A DNA stretch of 6,974 nt from Nitrospirota bacterium (GCA_024275775.1 JAJRYM010000075.1:1-6974), one strand, 5' to 3'. Shown: positions 1 through 6,734, numbered from the stretch's first letter. Notes: generated from the sequence alone by a model not told the origin. Program-made: numbers and translations.

Positions 1-673
1 CATGAAGATGGACGGCGGCTCCATGAAGCACGAAGGCATGCAGATGGACCACGGTTCCATGAAGCACGAAGGCATGAAGATGGACGGCGGCTCCATGAAG
101 CACGAAGGGATGAAGATGGATGGCGGCTCCATGAAGCACGAAGGGATGAAGATGGATGGCGGCTCCATGAAGCACGAAGGTATGAAGATGGACCACGGTT
201 CCATGAAGCACGAAGGGATGAAGATGGACGGCGGCTCCATGAAGCACGAAGGCATGCAGATGGACCACGGTTCCATGAAGCACGAAGGTATGAAGATGGA
301 TATGGAAGGTTTTAACGGAATTATCGAAGAGTTGCGCAAAAGCGAACAAATCGTTACCGCCGCCAATGTTACGTCCGATTCCGAAGGTAGTCGGCAAAAG
401 GCGGCATCAAAAGCAGAATCGCCACCCGATAAAAAGAAAGGCATGAAAATGGATCACAGCTCCATGCGCCATATGCACCACGAAGGGATGAAGATGGATG
501 GCGGCTCCATGAAGCACGAAGGGATGAAGATGGACGGCGGGTCCATGGAGAACAAAGGTATGAAAATGGATCACAGCTCCATGCCCCACATGCACCACGA
601 AGGTATGAAAATGGATCATGGGGATACGGAAGAGGAAACAACGGAGCATAACGATCATGGAGGCCGAAAATGA
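1..673 (+). CDS. Met/His-rich CusB-like periplasmic adaptor, C-terminal part (5' end outside window)
   Basis: Open from the window edge to TGA at 671-673, with no credible start inside; about 223 residues are visible. Residues 1-96 are eight 12-residue units of the type MKMDGGSMKHEG. After a non-repetitive stretch (about 101-147) come further units, two of them expanded to 15 residues with HMHH (from codons 148 and 187). About 43 of 223 residues are Met, with many His, Asp and Glu, which suits periplasmic Cu(I)/Ag(I) binding. The non-repetitive stretch contains LRKSEQIVTAAN followed by SDSE. This resembles the end of CusB-type membrane fusion proteins (GLKxGEKVV...LIDSE in E. coli CusB, from memory). 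The gene sits directly before cusA with an ATGA overlap, the usual cusB position. I infer the adaptor of the CusCBA complex, linking pump to outer-membrane channel and handing over metal. It could instead be a separate Met-rich metal chaperone, because the adaptor core lies outside the window. Confidence 0.6.
   Translation, partial: MKMDGGSMKHEGMQMDHGSMKHEGMKMDGGSMKHEGMKMDGGSMKHEGMKMDGGSMKHEGMKMDHGSMKHEGMKMDGGSMKHEGMQMDHGSMKHEGMKMDMEGFNGIIEELRKSEQIVTAANVTSDSEGSRQKAASKAESPPDKKKGMKMDHSSMRHMHHEGMKMDGGSMKHEGMKMDGGSMENKGMKMDHSSMPHMHHEGMKMDHGDTEEETTEHNDHGGRK
2..289 (+). repeat. 36-bp in-frame tandem repeat, eight copies
   Basis: Eight uninterrupted 36-bp units start at 2, 38, 74, 110, 146, 182, 218 and 254. 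Each encodes M-(K/Q)-M-D-(GG/HG)-S-M-K-H-E-G. Variation is limited to AAG/CAG at codon 2, GGC/CAC at codon 5 (with linked GGC/GGT and TCC changes), GAC/GAT, and the last Gly codon. Copies 1-2 and 7-8 differ by one base over 72 bp, pointing to duplication of two-unit blocks. Position 1 (c) fits the end of another Gly codon, so the array may extend upstream of the window. Low divergence implies recent expansion by slippage or unequal recombination. Confidence 0.95.
443..604 (+). repeat. Second, degenerate Met/His repeat block (45-36-36-45 bp)
   Basis: Four consecutive units begin at 443 (45 bp), 488 (36 bp), 524 (36 bp) and 560 (45 bp), and a partial unit follows at 605. The 45-bp units encode MKMDHSSM(R/P)HMHHEG, a three-residue insertion of the His-rich type relative to the 36-bp unit. 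The 524 unit has drifted (MENKG replaces MKHEG). This block is more diverged than the 2-289 array and lies after the CusB-like segment, where many CusB homologues have a His/Met tail. It is probably the older block. Confidence 0.85.
659..663 (+). promoter_or_regulatory. Shine-Dalgarno site of cusA
   Basis: GGAGG lies 6 nt before the ATG at 670, inside the last codons of the upstream gene. Together with the ATGA stop/start overlap at 670-673 it fixes the cusA start and indicates translational coupling. Confidence 0.8.
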
Positions 674-3600
674 TAAAAGGCATTATCGAGTGGTCGTTCA
701 AAAATACTTTCCTTGTATTTCTTGCCACGGCGTTCACGATCGCCGTTGGCATGTATGCGCTGAAAACCATGCCGCTGGATGCTATCCCCGATCTCAGCGA
801 TATTCAGGTAATCGTATTCGCCGACTATCCCGGCCAGGCGCCGCAGGTGGTGGAAGACCAGGTAACCTACCCGATTTCAACGGCGATGCTTGCCGTTCCG
901 TACGCGCAGGTTGTAAGAGGGTACTCCTTTTTCGGAATTTCCTTTATTTACATCATATTCGAGGACGGCACGGACCTCTACTGGGCGCGTTCGCGCGTAA
1001 TCGAACAGCTCAGCTCCATAGCGGGCAAGCTTCCCGACGGCGTTAACCCGACTCTCGGGCCGGACGCTACCGGCGTGGGCTGGATATACGAGTACGCGCT
1101 CGTTGATAAAACAGGCAAACGGGATCTTTCGGATCTCCGCTCCATTCAGGACTGGTATCTGAACTTCGAACTGCTCACAGTTCCCGGCGTTTCGGAAGTG
1201 GCCGCCATCGGAGGATTCGTGAAGCAGTACCAGGTTGAGGTAGACCCGGACAAACTCCTCGCGTACAACATCCCCATCACCAAGGTGAGCGCGGCGATAA
1301 AGAAAAGCAACAGCGACGTGGGCGGACGGCTTATAGAAATGGCCGAAACCGAATTCGTGGTGCGCGGCAGGGGATATATACAAAGTATCCAGGATATTGA
1401 AAATGTCAGCCTGGGGGCGGACAAAGACGGGACGCCTATCTTCCTGCGCGACGTGGCTACCGTCCGGCTTGGCCCTGAACTCAGGAGAGGCGTGGCCGAC
1501 CTGAACGGCGAAGGGGATGTGGCAGGCGGCGTGGTAATTATGCGGTACGGCGAGAACGCTCTTGCCACCATCGAAGCGGTAAAAGCCAAACTGGAAGAAC
1601 TCAAAAAAGGCCTCCCCGAAGGGGTGGAGATTATACCAACCTACGACCGCTCCTCGCTTATCGACCGGGCGGTTGCGTTTCTCAAAGACAAACTTATCGA
1701 GGAAATGGTTATCGTCTCGCTGGTATGCCTGATATTTTTAATGCATCTGCGGTCGGCGCTCGTCGCCATTTTCACGCTTCCGCTCGGCATTCTGATGGCG
1801 GTCATCGTAATGAACGCGCAGGGAATAAACGCCAACATCATGTCGCTCGGCGGGATAGCCATAGCGATCGGAGCTATGGTGGACGGGGCTATCGTGATGA
1901 TAGAAAACGCCCATAAACATCTGGAACGGGATTCCGGAAAAAAGCCGAGAAACGAAATAGTTCTCGATTCCGTAAAGGAGGTCGGCCCCGCCCTGTTCTT
2001 CAGCCTTTCTATTATCACGGTCTCGTTCGTGCCGGTTTTCTCACTGCAGGCGCAGGAAGGAAGGCTCTTCTCTCCGCTCGCTTTCACGAAAACCTACGCT
2101 ATGGCGTCTGCGGCGATCCTTTCCATCACGCTTGTGCCGTTGCTCATCGGGATGTTCGTTAAAGGCGAAATAATACCCGAACAGAAAAACCCGCTGAATA
2201 TGATTCTCGTTGCGGTATACAGGCCGATAGTGCGGCTGGCAATGAAAGCAAGATGGCTCGTGGTTATCGGAATGCTGGTGATATTGGCGGCTACTGACTA
2301 TCCACTTTCCAGAACCGGCTCGGAATTTATGCCGCCACTGGATGAGGGCGACATCCTTTACATGCCGTCGCTTCTGCCGGGAGCGTCGGTAACCAAGGTA
2401 AAGGAAATACTCCAGCATACCGACAGGATTCTGAAAACATTTCCGGAGGTGGAACGCGTTTTTGGAAAAGCCGGCAGAGCTGAAACGCCTACCGACCCCG
2501 CCCCTCTTTCCATGTTTGAAACGGTAGTGAAACTGAAGCCGCCCTCGGAATGGCGGAAAGGACTTACCATTGACGATCTTATGGCTGAAATGGACAGAGC
2601 TATAAAAATCCCCGGCCTTACCAACGCCTGGACTATGCCAATAAAGACCCGCATAGATATGCTCGCGACCGGCATAAAAACGCCGGTCGGCATAAAAATA
2701 TTCGGCGACGATCTGCAAAAACTTCAGGACGTCGGCCAGGAAATAGAGGCGATCCTGCGCGAGGTGCCGGGAACCCTTTCCGTCTACGCCGAGCGGGTTA
2801 AAGGCGGCAATTATCTCGATTTCAATATAAACCGCCGCGCCGCGGCGAGATACGGCCTTAACGTGGGAGACGTGCAGACGATTATACAATCGGCCATCGG
2901 CGGAATGAACATCACCGAAACCGTTGAAGGGCGCGAACGCTACCCCGTTAACCTGCGATACCCGAGATATTACAGGGATAACCCGGAGCGGCTGAAAAGG
3001 GTTTTGATTCCCACCCCGCTGGGAGAACATATCCCGATTATACAGGTGGCGGATATGAAAATCGTAAAAGGGGCTTCCACCATAAAAAGTGAGAACGCCC
3101 GGCTCAACTCGATCGTCTATGTCGATATTAAGGATATCGATGTCGGCACATACGTCAACAACGCCAGAAAGGTGCTGGATGAAAAACTGAAACTCCCCCC
3201 CGGCATGACGCTTACATGGAGCGGACAGTACGAGTATATGCAAAGGGCCAAGGAGCGTTTGCAGATTGTGGTGCCCATCGCCCTTATCATCATATTCCTC
3301 CTGCTGTATTTCAATTTCCGGCGGGTAACGGAATGTCTTATCGTCATGCTTTCCATCCCGTTCGCGCTATGCGGTTCGATATGGCTTATATGGGCTCTTG
3401 GATACAACATGAGCGTAGCCGTCGGCATTGGGATGATAGCGCTGGCGGGCGTGGCTTCCGAAATAGGCGTGCTGGTGCTTCTCTATATCGGCCACGAGAT
3501 GGAAAAGCGGAAACCGCGCAACAGGGAAGAAGTGATAGAGGCGGTAATAGCCGGCACTGTTGAGCGTGTGCGCCCGATTATCATGACGGCATCCGCCGTT

Positions 3601-3801
3601 ATAGCGGGCCTTCTGCCTATTATGTACGGAACAGGCACCGGCGCGGGCGTTATGAAAAGAATCGCCACGCCGATGGTGGGCGGAATGGTTTCCACGGTTG
3701 CGATAAGTCTCGTCGCCCTGCCGGTAATATATGTGATAATTAAAGGCGGTAAATCCGCGAAAAAGACTGAAGACGAAATTTCGGAAATGCCTGCGCCTTA
3801 A
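670..3801 (+). CDS. cusA: CusA-type Cu(I)/Ag(I) RND efflux pump, complete
   Basis: Inner-membrane proton-driven pump of the heavy-metal RND family, 1043 aa (E. coli CusA is 1047). It exports monovalent copper or silver through a CusCBA-type complex. TM1 is about 12-30, followed by a large periplasmic domain. TM2-TM7 run about 346-545, a second periplasmic domain follows, and TM8-TM12 run about 864-1024. The N-terminal porter motif DAIPDLSDIQV and the segment GPDATGVGWIYEYALVD are CusA hallmarks. The substrate triad is intact: M565 (LYMPS), M615 (APLSMFET) and M664 (RIDMLATG), matching E. coli M573, M623 and M672. TM4 has GAMVDGAIVMIENAHK with D405; TM10 has GVASE with E931 (E. coli E939). The usual proton-relay Lys984 is Ile970 here (RVRPIIMT). 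Of the four methionine pairs known in E. coli, equivalents of M391/M1009 and M403/M486 remain; M501 is I493, M271 is L271, and M755 aligns with N747 (M746 adjacent). CusA assignment is firm; the CzcA class is unlikely given the triad. Confidence 0.95.
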   Translation: MIKGIIEWSFKNTFLVFLATAFTIAVGMYALKTMPLDAIPDLSDIQVIVFADYPGQAPQVVEDQVTYPISTAMLAVPYAQVVRGYSFFGISFIYIIFEDGTDLYWARSRVIEQLSSIAGKLPDGVNPTLGPDATGVGWIYEYALVDKTGKRDLSDLRSIQDWYLNFELLTVPGVSEVAAIGGFVKQYQVEVDPDKLLAYNIPITKVSAAIKKSNSDVGGRLIEMAETEFVVRGRGYIQSIQDIENVSLGADKDGTPIFLRDVATVRLGPELRRGVADLNGEGDVAGGVVIMRYGENALATIEAVKAKLEELKKGLPEGVEIIPTYDRSSLIDRAVAFLKDKLIEEMVIVSLVCLIFLMHLRSALVAIFTLPLGILMAVIVMNAQGINANIMSLGGIAIAIGAMVDGAIVMIENAHKHLERDSGKKPRNEIVLDSVKEVGPALFFSLSIITVSFVPVFSLQAQEGRLFSPLAFTKTYAMASAAILSITLVPLLIGMFVKGEIIPEQKNPLNMILVAVYRPIVRLAMKARWLVVIGMLVILAATDYPLSRTGSEFMPPLDEGDILYMPSLLPGASVTKVKEILQHTDRILKTFPEVERVFGKAGRAETPTDPAPLSMFETVVKLKPPSEWRKGLTIDDLMAEMDRAIKIPGLTNAWTMPIKTRIDMLATGIKTPVGIKIFGDDLQKLQDVGQEIEAILREVPGTLSVYAERVKGGNYLDFNINRRAAARYGLNVGDVQTIIQSAIGGMNITETVEGRERYPVNLRYPRYYRDNPERLKRVLIPTPLGEHIPIIQVADMKIVKGASTIKSENARLNSIVYVDIKDIDVGTYVNNARKVLDEKLKLPPGMTLTWSGQYEYMQRAKERLQIVVPIALIIIFLLLYFNFRRVTECLIVMLSIPFALCGSIWLIWALGYNMSVAVGIGMIALAGVASEIGVLVLLYIGHEMEKRKPRNREEVIEAVIAGTVERVRPIIMTASAVIAGLLPIMYGTGTGAGVMKRIATPMVGGMVSTVAISLVALPVIYVIIKGGKSAKKTEDEISEMPAP

Positions 3802-3809
3802 GAGAACTT

Positions 3810-3837
3810 TTGCTAGTATTAACAATGCGCTAATAAT
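3810..3837 (+). promoter_or_regulatory. Possible sigma70-type promoter for the glycosyltransferase cluster (weak)
   Basis: The 54-bp gap after cusA contains TTGCTA (3810-3815) and AATAAT (3832-3837), separated by 16 bp. They match the -35 and -10 consensus at 4/6 and 5/6. The predicted start near 3844 would leave only about a 12-nt leader starting at the ribosome binding site. The cluster may therefore simply be read through from cusA. I see no terminator in the gap. Confidence 0.25.
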
Positions 3838-3843
3838 CGGCAA

Positions 3844-3850
3844 AAAGGAG
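3844..3850 (+). promoter_or_regulatory. Shine-Dalgarno site supporting a TTG start
   Basis: AAAGGAG lies 5 nt before the TTG at 3856. No ATG or GTG close by is better placed, and the first residues after the TTG (KKLTVIPIYNEE) are the expected first strand of a GT2 fold. The site therefore decides the start. Confidence 0.75.
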
Positions 3851-3855
3851 TCGCA

Positions 3856-4584
3856 TTGAAAAAGCTTACGGTAATTCCGATTTACAACGAGGAGCGGCAC
3901 ATCAATGGAGTGCTCGCATCGGTTCGGAACTATTACGATGGGGATATCCTCGTCGTTAACGACGGTTCCACCGACGGCTCGTCTGCAATCCTGGCCGGAT
4001 ACTGCGGGGTGGATGTGATAACCCACCCGCGCAATATTGGCTACGGCAGGTCGCTTGCCGACGGTTTCCGCTACGCGGTGGAAAACGACTACGATTTTCT
4101 GGTTACGATCGACTGCGATGAACAGCATGAACCGCACCACATCCCGGAAATTTTTCGGGCGGTCGTGGATACCGATATCCACTCGGCTTCCCGCTACCTT
4201 CGGGAAGCCGAAGAAAACGACAACCCGCCCGCCGACCGTTACCGAATCAACATGGCCATAACCGGCATGATAAACGAGATTACGGGGTACGACCTCACCG
4301 ACGGGTTTTGCGGACTTAAAGGATATCGCGTAAAACCGCTTGCGGAAATGGATTTGCGGCAGGACGGCTACGCGTTCCCGCTGGAGTTCTGGGTGCAGGC
4401 CTGTAGGCTGGGACTCAAGGTAACCGAATTCCCGATTGAGAGAATTTACAGGAACCTGAACAGAACGTTCGGCTCCACTCTGGACGACCCCGAAAAGAGA
4501 TTGCGGTATTATCGGGAAGTTCTGCGGAACGAGGTGCAAAGATGGCGAATATCCTCGCCGTTGGAACTCACCCGGACGACATAG
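3856..4584 (+). CDS. Family 2 glycosyltransferase, DPM1/DPG-synthase-like
   Basis: A 242-aa soluble GT-A fold enzyme starting at TTG. Strand 1 carries PIYNEE (8-13). The nucleotide-binding turn is VVNDGSTDGS (33-42). RNIGYGRSLADGFR follows, as in polyprenyl-phosphate sugar transferases. The metal-binding DxD is D86-C-D88 in TIDCDEQHEP, with the QHEP context typical of DPM1-like enzymes. An acceptor-side motif DLTDGFCGLKGYR lies around 146-158. There is no C-terminal membrane anchor or GtrA-type domain, so it is probably cytosolic or peripheral to the membrane. The family moves a sugar from a nucleotide-sugar to polyprenyl phosphate or another acceptor; donor and acceptor cannot be read here. 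Its 3' end overlaps the deacetylase gene by 43 bp, so the two products probably act in one pathway. If the cluster makes a thiol, this enzyme would take the place of the GT4 enzyme BshA, which it does not resemble. Confidence 0.88.
   Translation: MKKLTVIPIYNEERHINGVLASVRNYYDGDILVVNDGSTDGSSAILAGYCGVDVITHPRNIGYGRSLADGFRYAVENDYDFLVTIDCDEQHEPHHIPEIFRAVVDTDIHSASRYLREAEENDNPPADRYRINMAITGMINEITGYDLTDGFCGLKGYRVKPLAEMDLRQDGYAFPLEFWVQACRLGLKVTEFPIERIYRNLNRTFGSTLDDPEKRLRYYREVLRNEVQRWRISSPLELTRTT
4531..4536 (+). promoter_or_regulatory. Shine-Dalgarno site of the deacetylase inside the glycosyltransferase gene
   Basis: GAGGTG lies 5 nt before the ATG at 4542. The downstream frame opens directly into the family's N-terminal strand and the HPDD motif, which supports this start despite the 43-bp overlap with the gene before it. 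Confidence 0.6.
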
Positions 4585-5234
4585 AACTCGGCGCGGGCGG
4601 GGCTATCGTCTCCCTCATTGATCAGGGGCACGCGGTAACGCTGTGCGATCTCACCAACGGCGAACCTACGCCGCACGGTTCGCCGGAAATCCGGGCGAAG
4701 GAAACCGCCAAGGCTAACGGCATCCTCGGAATAACTAACAGGGTCTGCCTTGGTTTGCAAAACCGATGGCTGATGGACAGCCGGGAAGCAAGAACCGCGC
4801 TGGCCGAAGTATACAGAGAGGTGAAACCCGACGTTTTGCTCATCCCGTTTCATGAAGACGCCCATCCCGACCATGTGGAAGCGTCCAAAATCGCCCAAGC
4901 CGCCCGGTTCGCGGCCAAGTACACCGGAACGGATATGAAGGGGGAGCCGTTTTATCCTCCGCGCCTGTTTTTTTATTTCTGCATTCATCTAAAGAAGATT
5001 ATCAAGCCGGCAATTATTTTCGATATTACCGATACCATAGACCGTAAGCTTGCAACGGTGCGCGCTTACCATTCGCAGTTTTTCGCGGGCGACCCCGAAA
5101 GAGGCGAAAAGCTGGTGAAAATGCTCCATGCCGGCGCCGTTTATTACGGCTCTCTTATAGGAACCGATTACGGGGAGCCATTCCTGAATCTTGAAGAAAT
5201 CGGCGTCAAATCTTTCGACGGCTTGCTTCCATGA
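4542..5234 (+). CDS. PIG-L/LmbE-family N-deacetylase, BshB-like
   Basis: A 230-aa Zn-dependent de-N-acetylase family protein with the usual length and order. The N-terminal motif GTHPDDIELGAGG (8-20) supplies H10 and D13 as metal ligands and D12 as general base, by analogy with MshB and BshB. The third ligand is H111 in AHPDH (107-111). TNGEPTPHGSPEIRAKE and the C-terminal blocks KLATVRAYHSQF and GSLIGTDYGEPF resemble BshB1 of bacillithiol synthesis (GlcNAc-malate deacetylase). Family members remove acetyl from N-acetylglucosamine attached to malate, inositol, lipid or other aglycones; the aglycone cannot be inferred here. There is no signal peptide, so the protein is cytosolic. The gene overlaps the glycosyltransferase before it by 43 bp and ends in an ATGA overlap with the BshC-like gene after it. 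That context favours a bacillithiol-like pathway over antibiotic or mycothiol conjugate hydrolysis. I give no gene symbol because orthology to bshB1 is not proven. Confidence 0.88.
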   Translation: MANILAVGTHPDDIELGAGGAIVSLIDQGHAVTLCDLTNGEPTPHGSPEIRAKETAKANGILGITNRVCLGLQNRWLMDSREARTALAEVYREVKPDVLLIPFHEDAHPDHVEASKIAQAARFAAKYTGTDMKGEPFYPPRLFFYFCIHLKKIIKPAIIFDITDTIDRKLATVRAYHSQFFAGDPERGEKLVKMLHAGAVYYGSLIGTDYGEPFLNLEEIGVKSFDGLLP

Positions 5235-6721
5235 TTGAAATTCCCGGAAAAGGACAAATTCTCTGCCGGCCGGTTTTCCCTCTTTGGAAGGAAACGGCCG
5301 AACATAACCGGCAAAAACTTGAGCGTATTTCCATCGGGCTCGACCGGGATGAATGGAGGCGGGAACTTATCGGCATTGCCGGGCAATATATGCAGTCAAT
5401 CGGGCTGGACGCGCCTGAATTCATTCCCGGCGCTCCCTTTATTCTTTCCGGCCATCAGCCGCATCCTTACCACGCGGGCGTCATGTTCAAATACCGCCTT
5501 CTGGCGGAAATATCGCGGGAAGCGGTCAACGCCGTCTGGATTTCGGCCGATACGGAAGCCTGCGGCGGTTTTCCGGTAAACATCCCTTCCTTCCTCAACG
5601 GCCCGCGCATCGCCACATTGAGGATGCACCCTTCGATTGCCGACGATTTTTACGAACACAGCGATGTCGATTCCGATGCTCTGGCGGCTTTCCGCAAATC
5701 GGCCGTTGAGCATCTTCGCTCCATACCGGATAACATGTTCGCCCACGGCATAAAATGTCTCGAAGAAAACACGAAGCCTATCATCGTAAACAACATGCGG
5801 GATATGATGATTTTATGGCGGAGAAAATACGGCGCCGGCTGGCCTGATTCCGTTTTCGAACTGCCGCTATCGAAAGTGTGCGAAACGGACGGGTTCTTCC
5901 AGTTCGCGTTTGGGCTGTTGCGGCAGTCGGTAAAAATACGGGAACTTTTTAATGCCGCGCTTCACGCATACAGGAAAAAACGGGGCATTCGCTCCCGCGC
6001 CAATCCATTCCCCGATTTAGGGGAAAACGGCAACGGCGTTGAAACGCTTTTCTGGAAAGTCAAAGGAAGCCATAGGGCGCCCCTGTATCTTAAACATTCC
6101 GAAAACGGTATCGTGCTGGCCTTTAAAGGCGAGACTCCGGTCAGATCGGCGGACGAGCTTAAAAAAATCTGCGTGGATAATGGCATAAAAATCTGGCCAA
6201 GAGCTGTGGCTCTCTCGCTTCTGCAACGGCTGGGGCTTGGAGATATGTTCATACACGGCGTAGGCGGAGCGAAATACGATGCAATAACCGACGCCCTGAT
6301 AGAGGGACTTTTTGAAACGGAACCGCCGAAATACGCCGTCGCCTCCTGCACCCTCTCCGCGCCGGAACCGGACGACCCATCGGAAAAGCTGGCCGAACTT
6401 CATCAGAAAATCAGGGAAATGCAGTTTCACCCGGAAGATTTTTTGGAGAAAACCGAGGAGGTTATCGCTCTGATTGAGAAGAAAAACGAACTGATAAAAA
6501 GTATCAATAACCCCGAAGCCGATAAAAAAAGTATCGGCAACGCAATATCGCAACTGAACAGGCTTTTAAACCTGTCGCTTGAGCCTGTGGCAAACAAGAT
6601 CGAAAATGAAATCGGCATTCTGGATATGAAAAAGCGAGAATTTGAAGTAATAACATACAGGGAACTGCCCTATTTCCTCTTTCCACCGGACAGAATATCG
6701 ATACATACCACAAAAGGGTAA
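5231..6721 (+). CDS. Divergent BshC-like protein (putative cysteine-adding enzyme)
   Basis: A 496-aa protein, slightly shorter than typical BshC (about 540). I do not see a confident named orthologue, but three landmarks fall in BshC order. SGHQPHPYHAGVMFK (73-87) stands where BshC has TGQQxGxxxGPLYTxxK. VWISADTE (102-109) stands where BshC has PVFWxxxEDHDxxE. WPRAVALSLLQ...DMFIHGVGGAKYD (322-350) stands where BshC has xPRxxxRPLxQD...AYVGGPGEIAY. Residues about 384-470 are rich in heptad-like Leu/Ile/Lys/Glu, consistent with BshC's C-terminal coiled coil. BshC adds cysteine to GlcN-malate as the last step of bacillithiol synthesis. The start codon overlaps the deacetylase stop (ATGA, 5231-5234) with no clear Shine-Dalgarno, so translation is probably coupled. 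No signal peptide or membrane segment is visible. The motif changes, notably the missing EDHD, mean a different substrate or reaction is quite possible. The comparison is from memory, not an alignment. Confidence 0.5.
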   Translation: MIEIPGKGQILCRPVFPLWKETAEHNRQKLERISIGLDRDEWRRELIGIAGQYMQSIGLDAPEFIPGAPFILSGHQPHPYHAGVMFKYRLLAEISREAVNAVWISADTEACGGFPVNIPSFLNGPRIATLRMHPSIADDFYEHSDVDSDALAAFRKSAVEHLRSIPDNMFAHGIKCLEENTKPIIVNNMRDMMILWRRKYGAGWPDSVFELPLSKVCETDGFFQFAFGLLRQSVKIRELFNAALHAYRKKRGIRSRANPFPDLGENGNGVETLFWKVKGSHRAPLYLKHSENGIVLAFKGETPVRSADELKKICVDNGIKIWPRAVALSLLQRLGLGDMFIHGVGGAKYDAITDALIEGLFETEPPKYAVASCTLSAPEPDDPSEKLAELHQKIREMQFHPEDFLEKTEEVIALIEKKNELIKSINNPEADKKSIGNAISQLNRLLNLSLEPVANKIENEIGILDMKKREFEVITYRELPYFLFPPDRISIHTTKG

Positions 6722-6734
6722 GAATATTTTTTCG

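Noticed and set aside
2..289. Regular 36-bp repeats resembling a CRISPR array
   Set aside because: The units are directly abutting, with no unique spacers, and are in frame and coding throughout. This is a protein repeat.
369..770. Minus-strand frame rich in His and Phe, opposite the Met/His repeats
   Set aside because: It is the antisense reading of the repeat array (ATG/CAT symmetry), has no ribosome binding site or domain, and runs across the cusA start.
2041..3243. Minus-strand 400-codon open frame inside cusA
   Set aside because: cusA is unambiguous along this whole stretch; the antisense frame shows no recognisable family and reflects codon bias.
670..3801. CzcA-type divalent metal pump instead of CusA
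   Set aside because: All three substrate methionines and the CusA-specific segments are present; divalent pumps lack the Met triad.
3814..3838. Inverted repeat TATTA...TAATA after cusA as a terminator
   Set aside because: The stem is only five A/T pairs with a 9-nt loop and no following T-run, too weak to terminate.
3367..4539. Minus-strand 390-codon open frame across cusA and the glycosyltransferase gene
   Set aside because: It spans two clearly coding plus-strand genes and their gap, with no domain or start signal.
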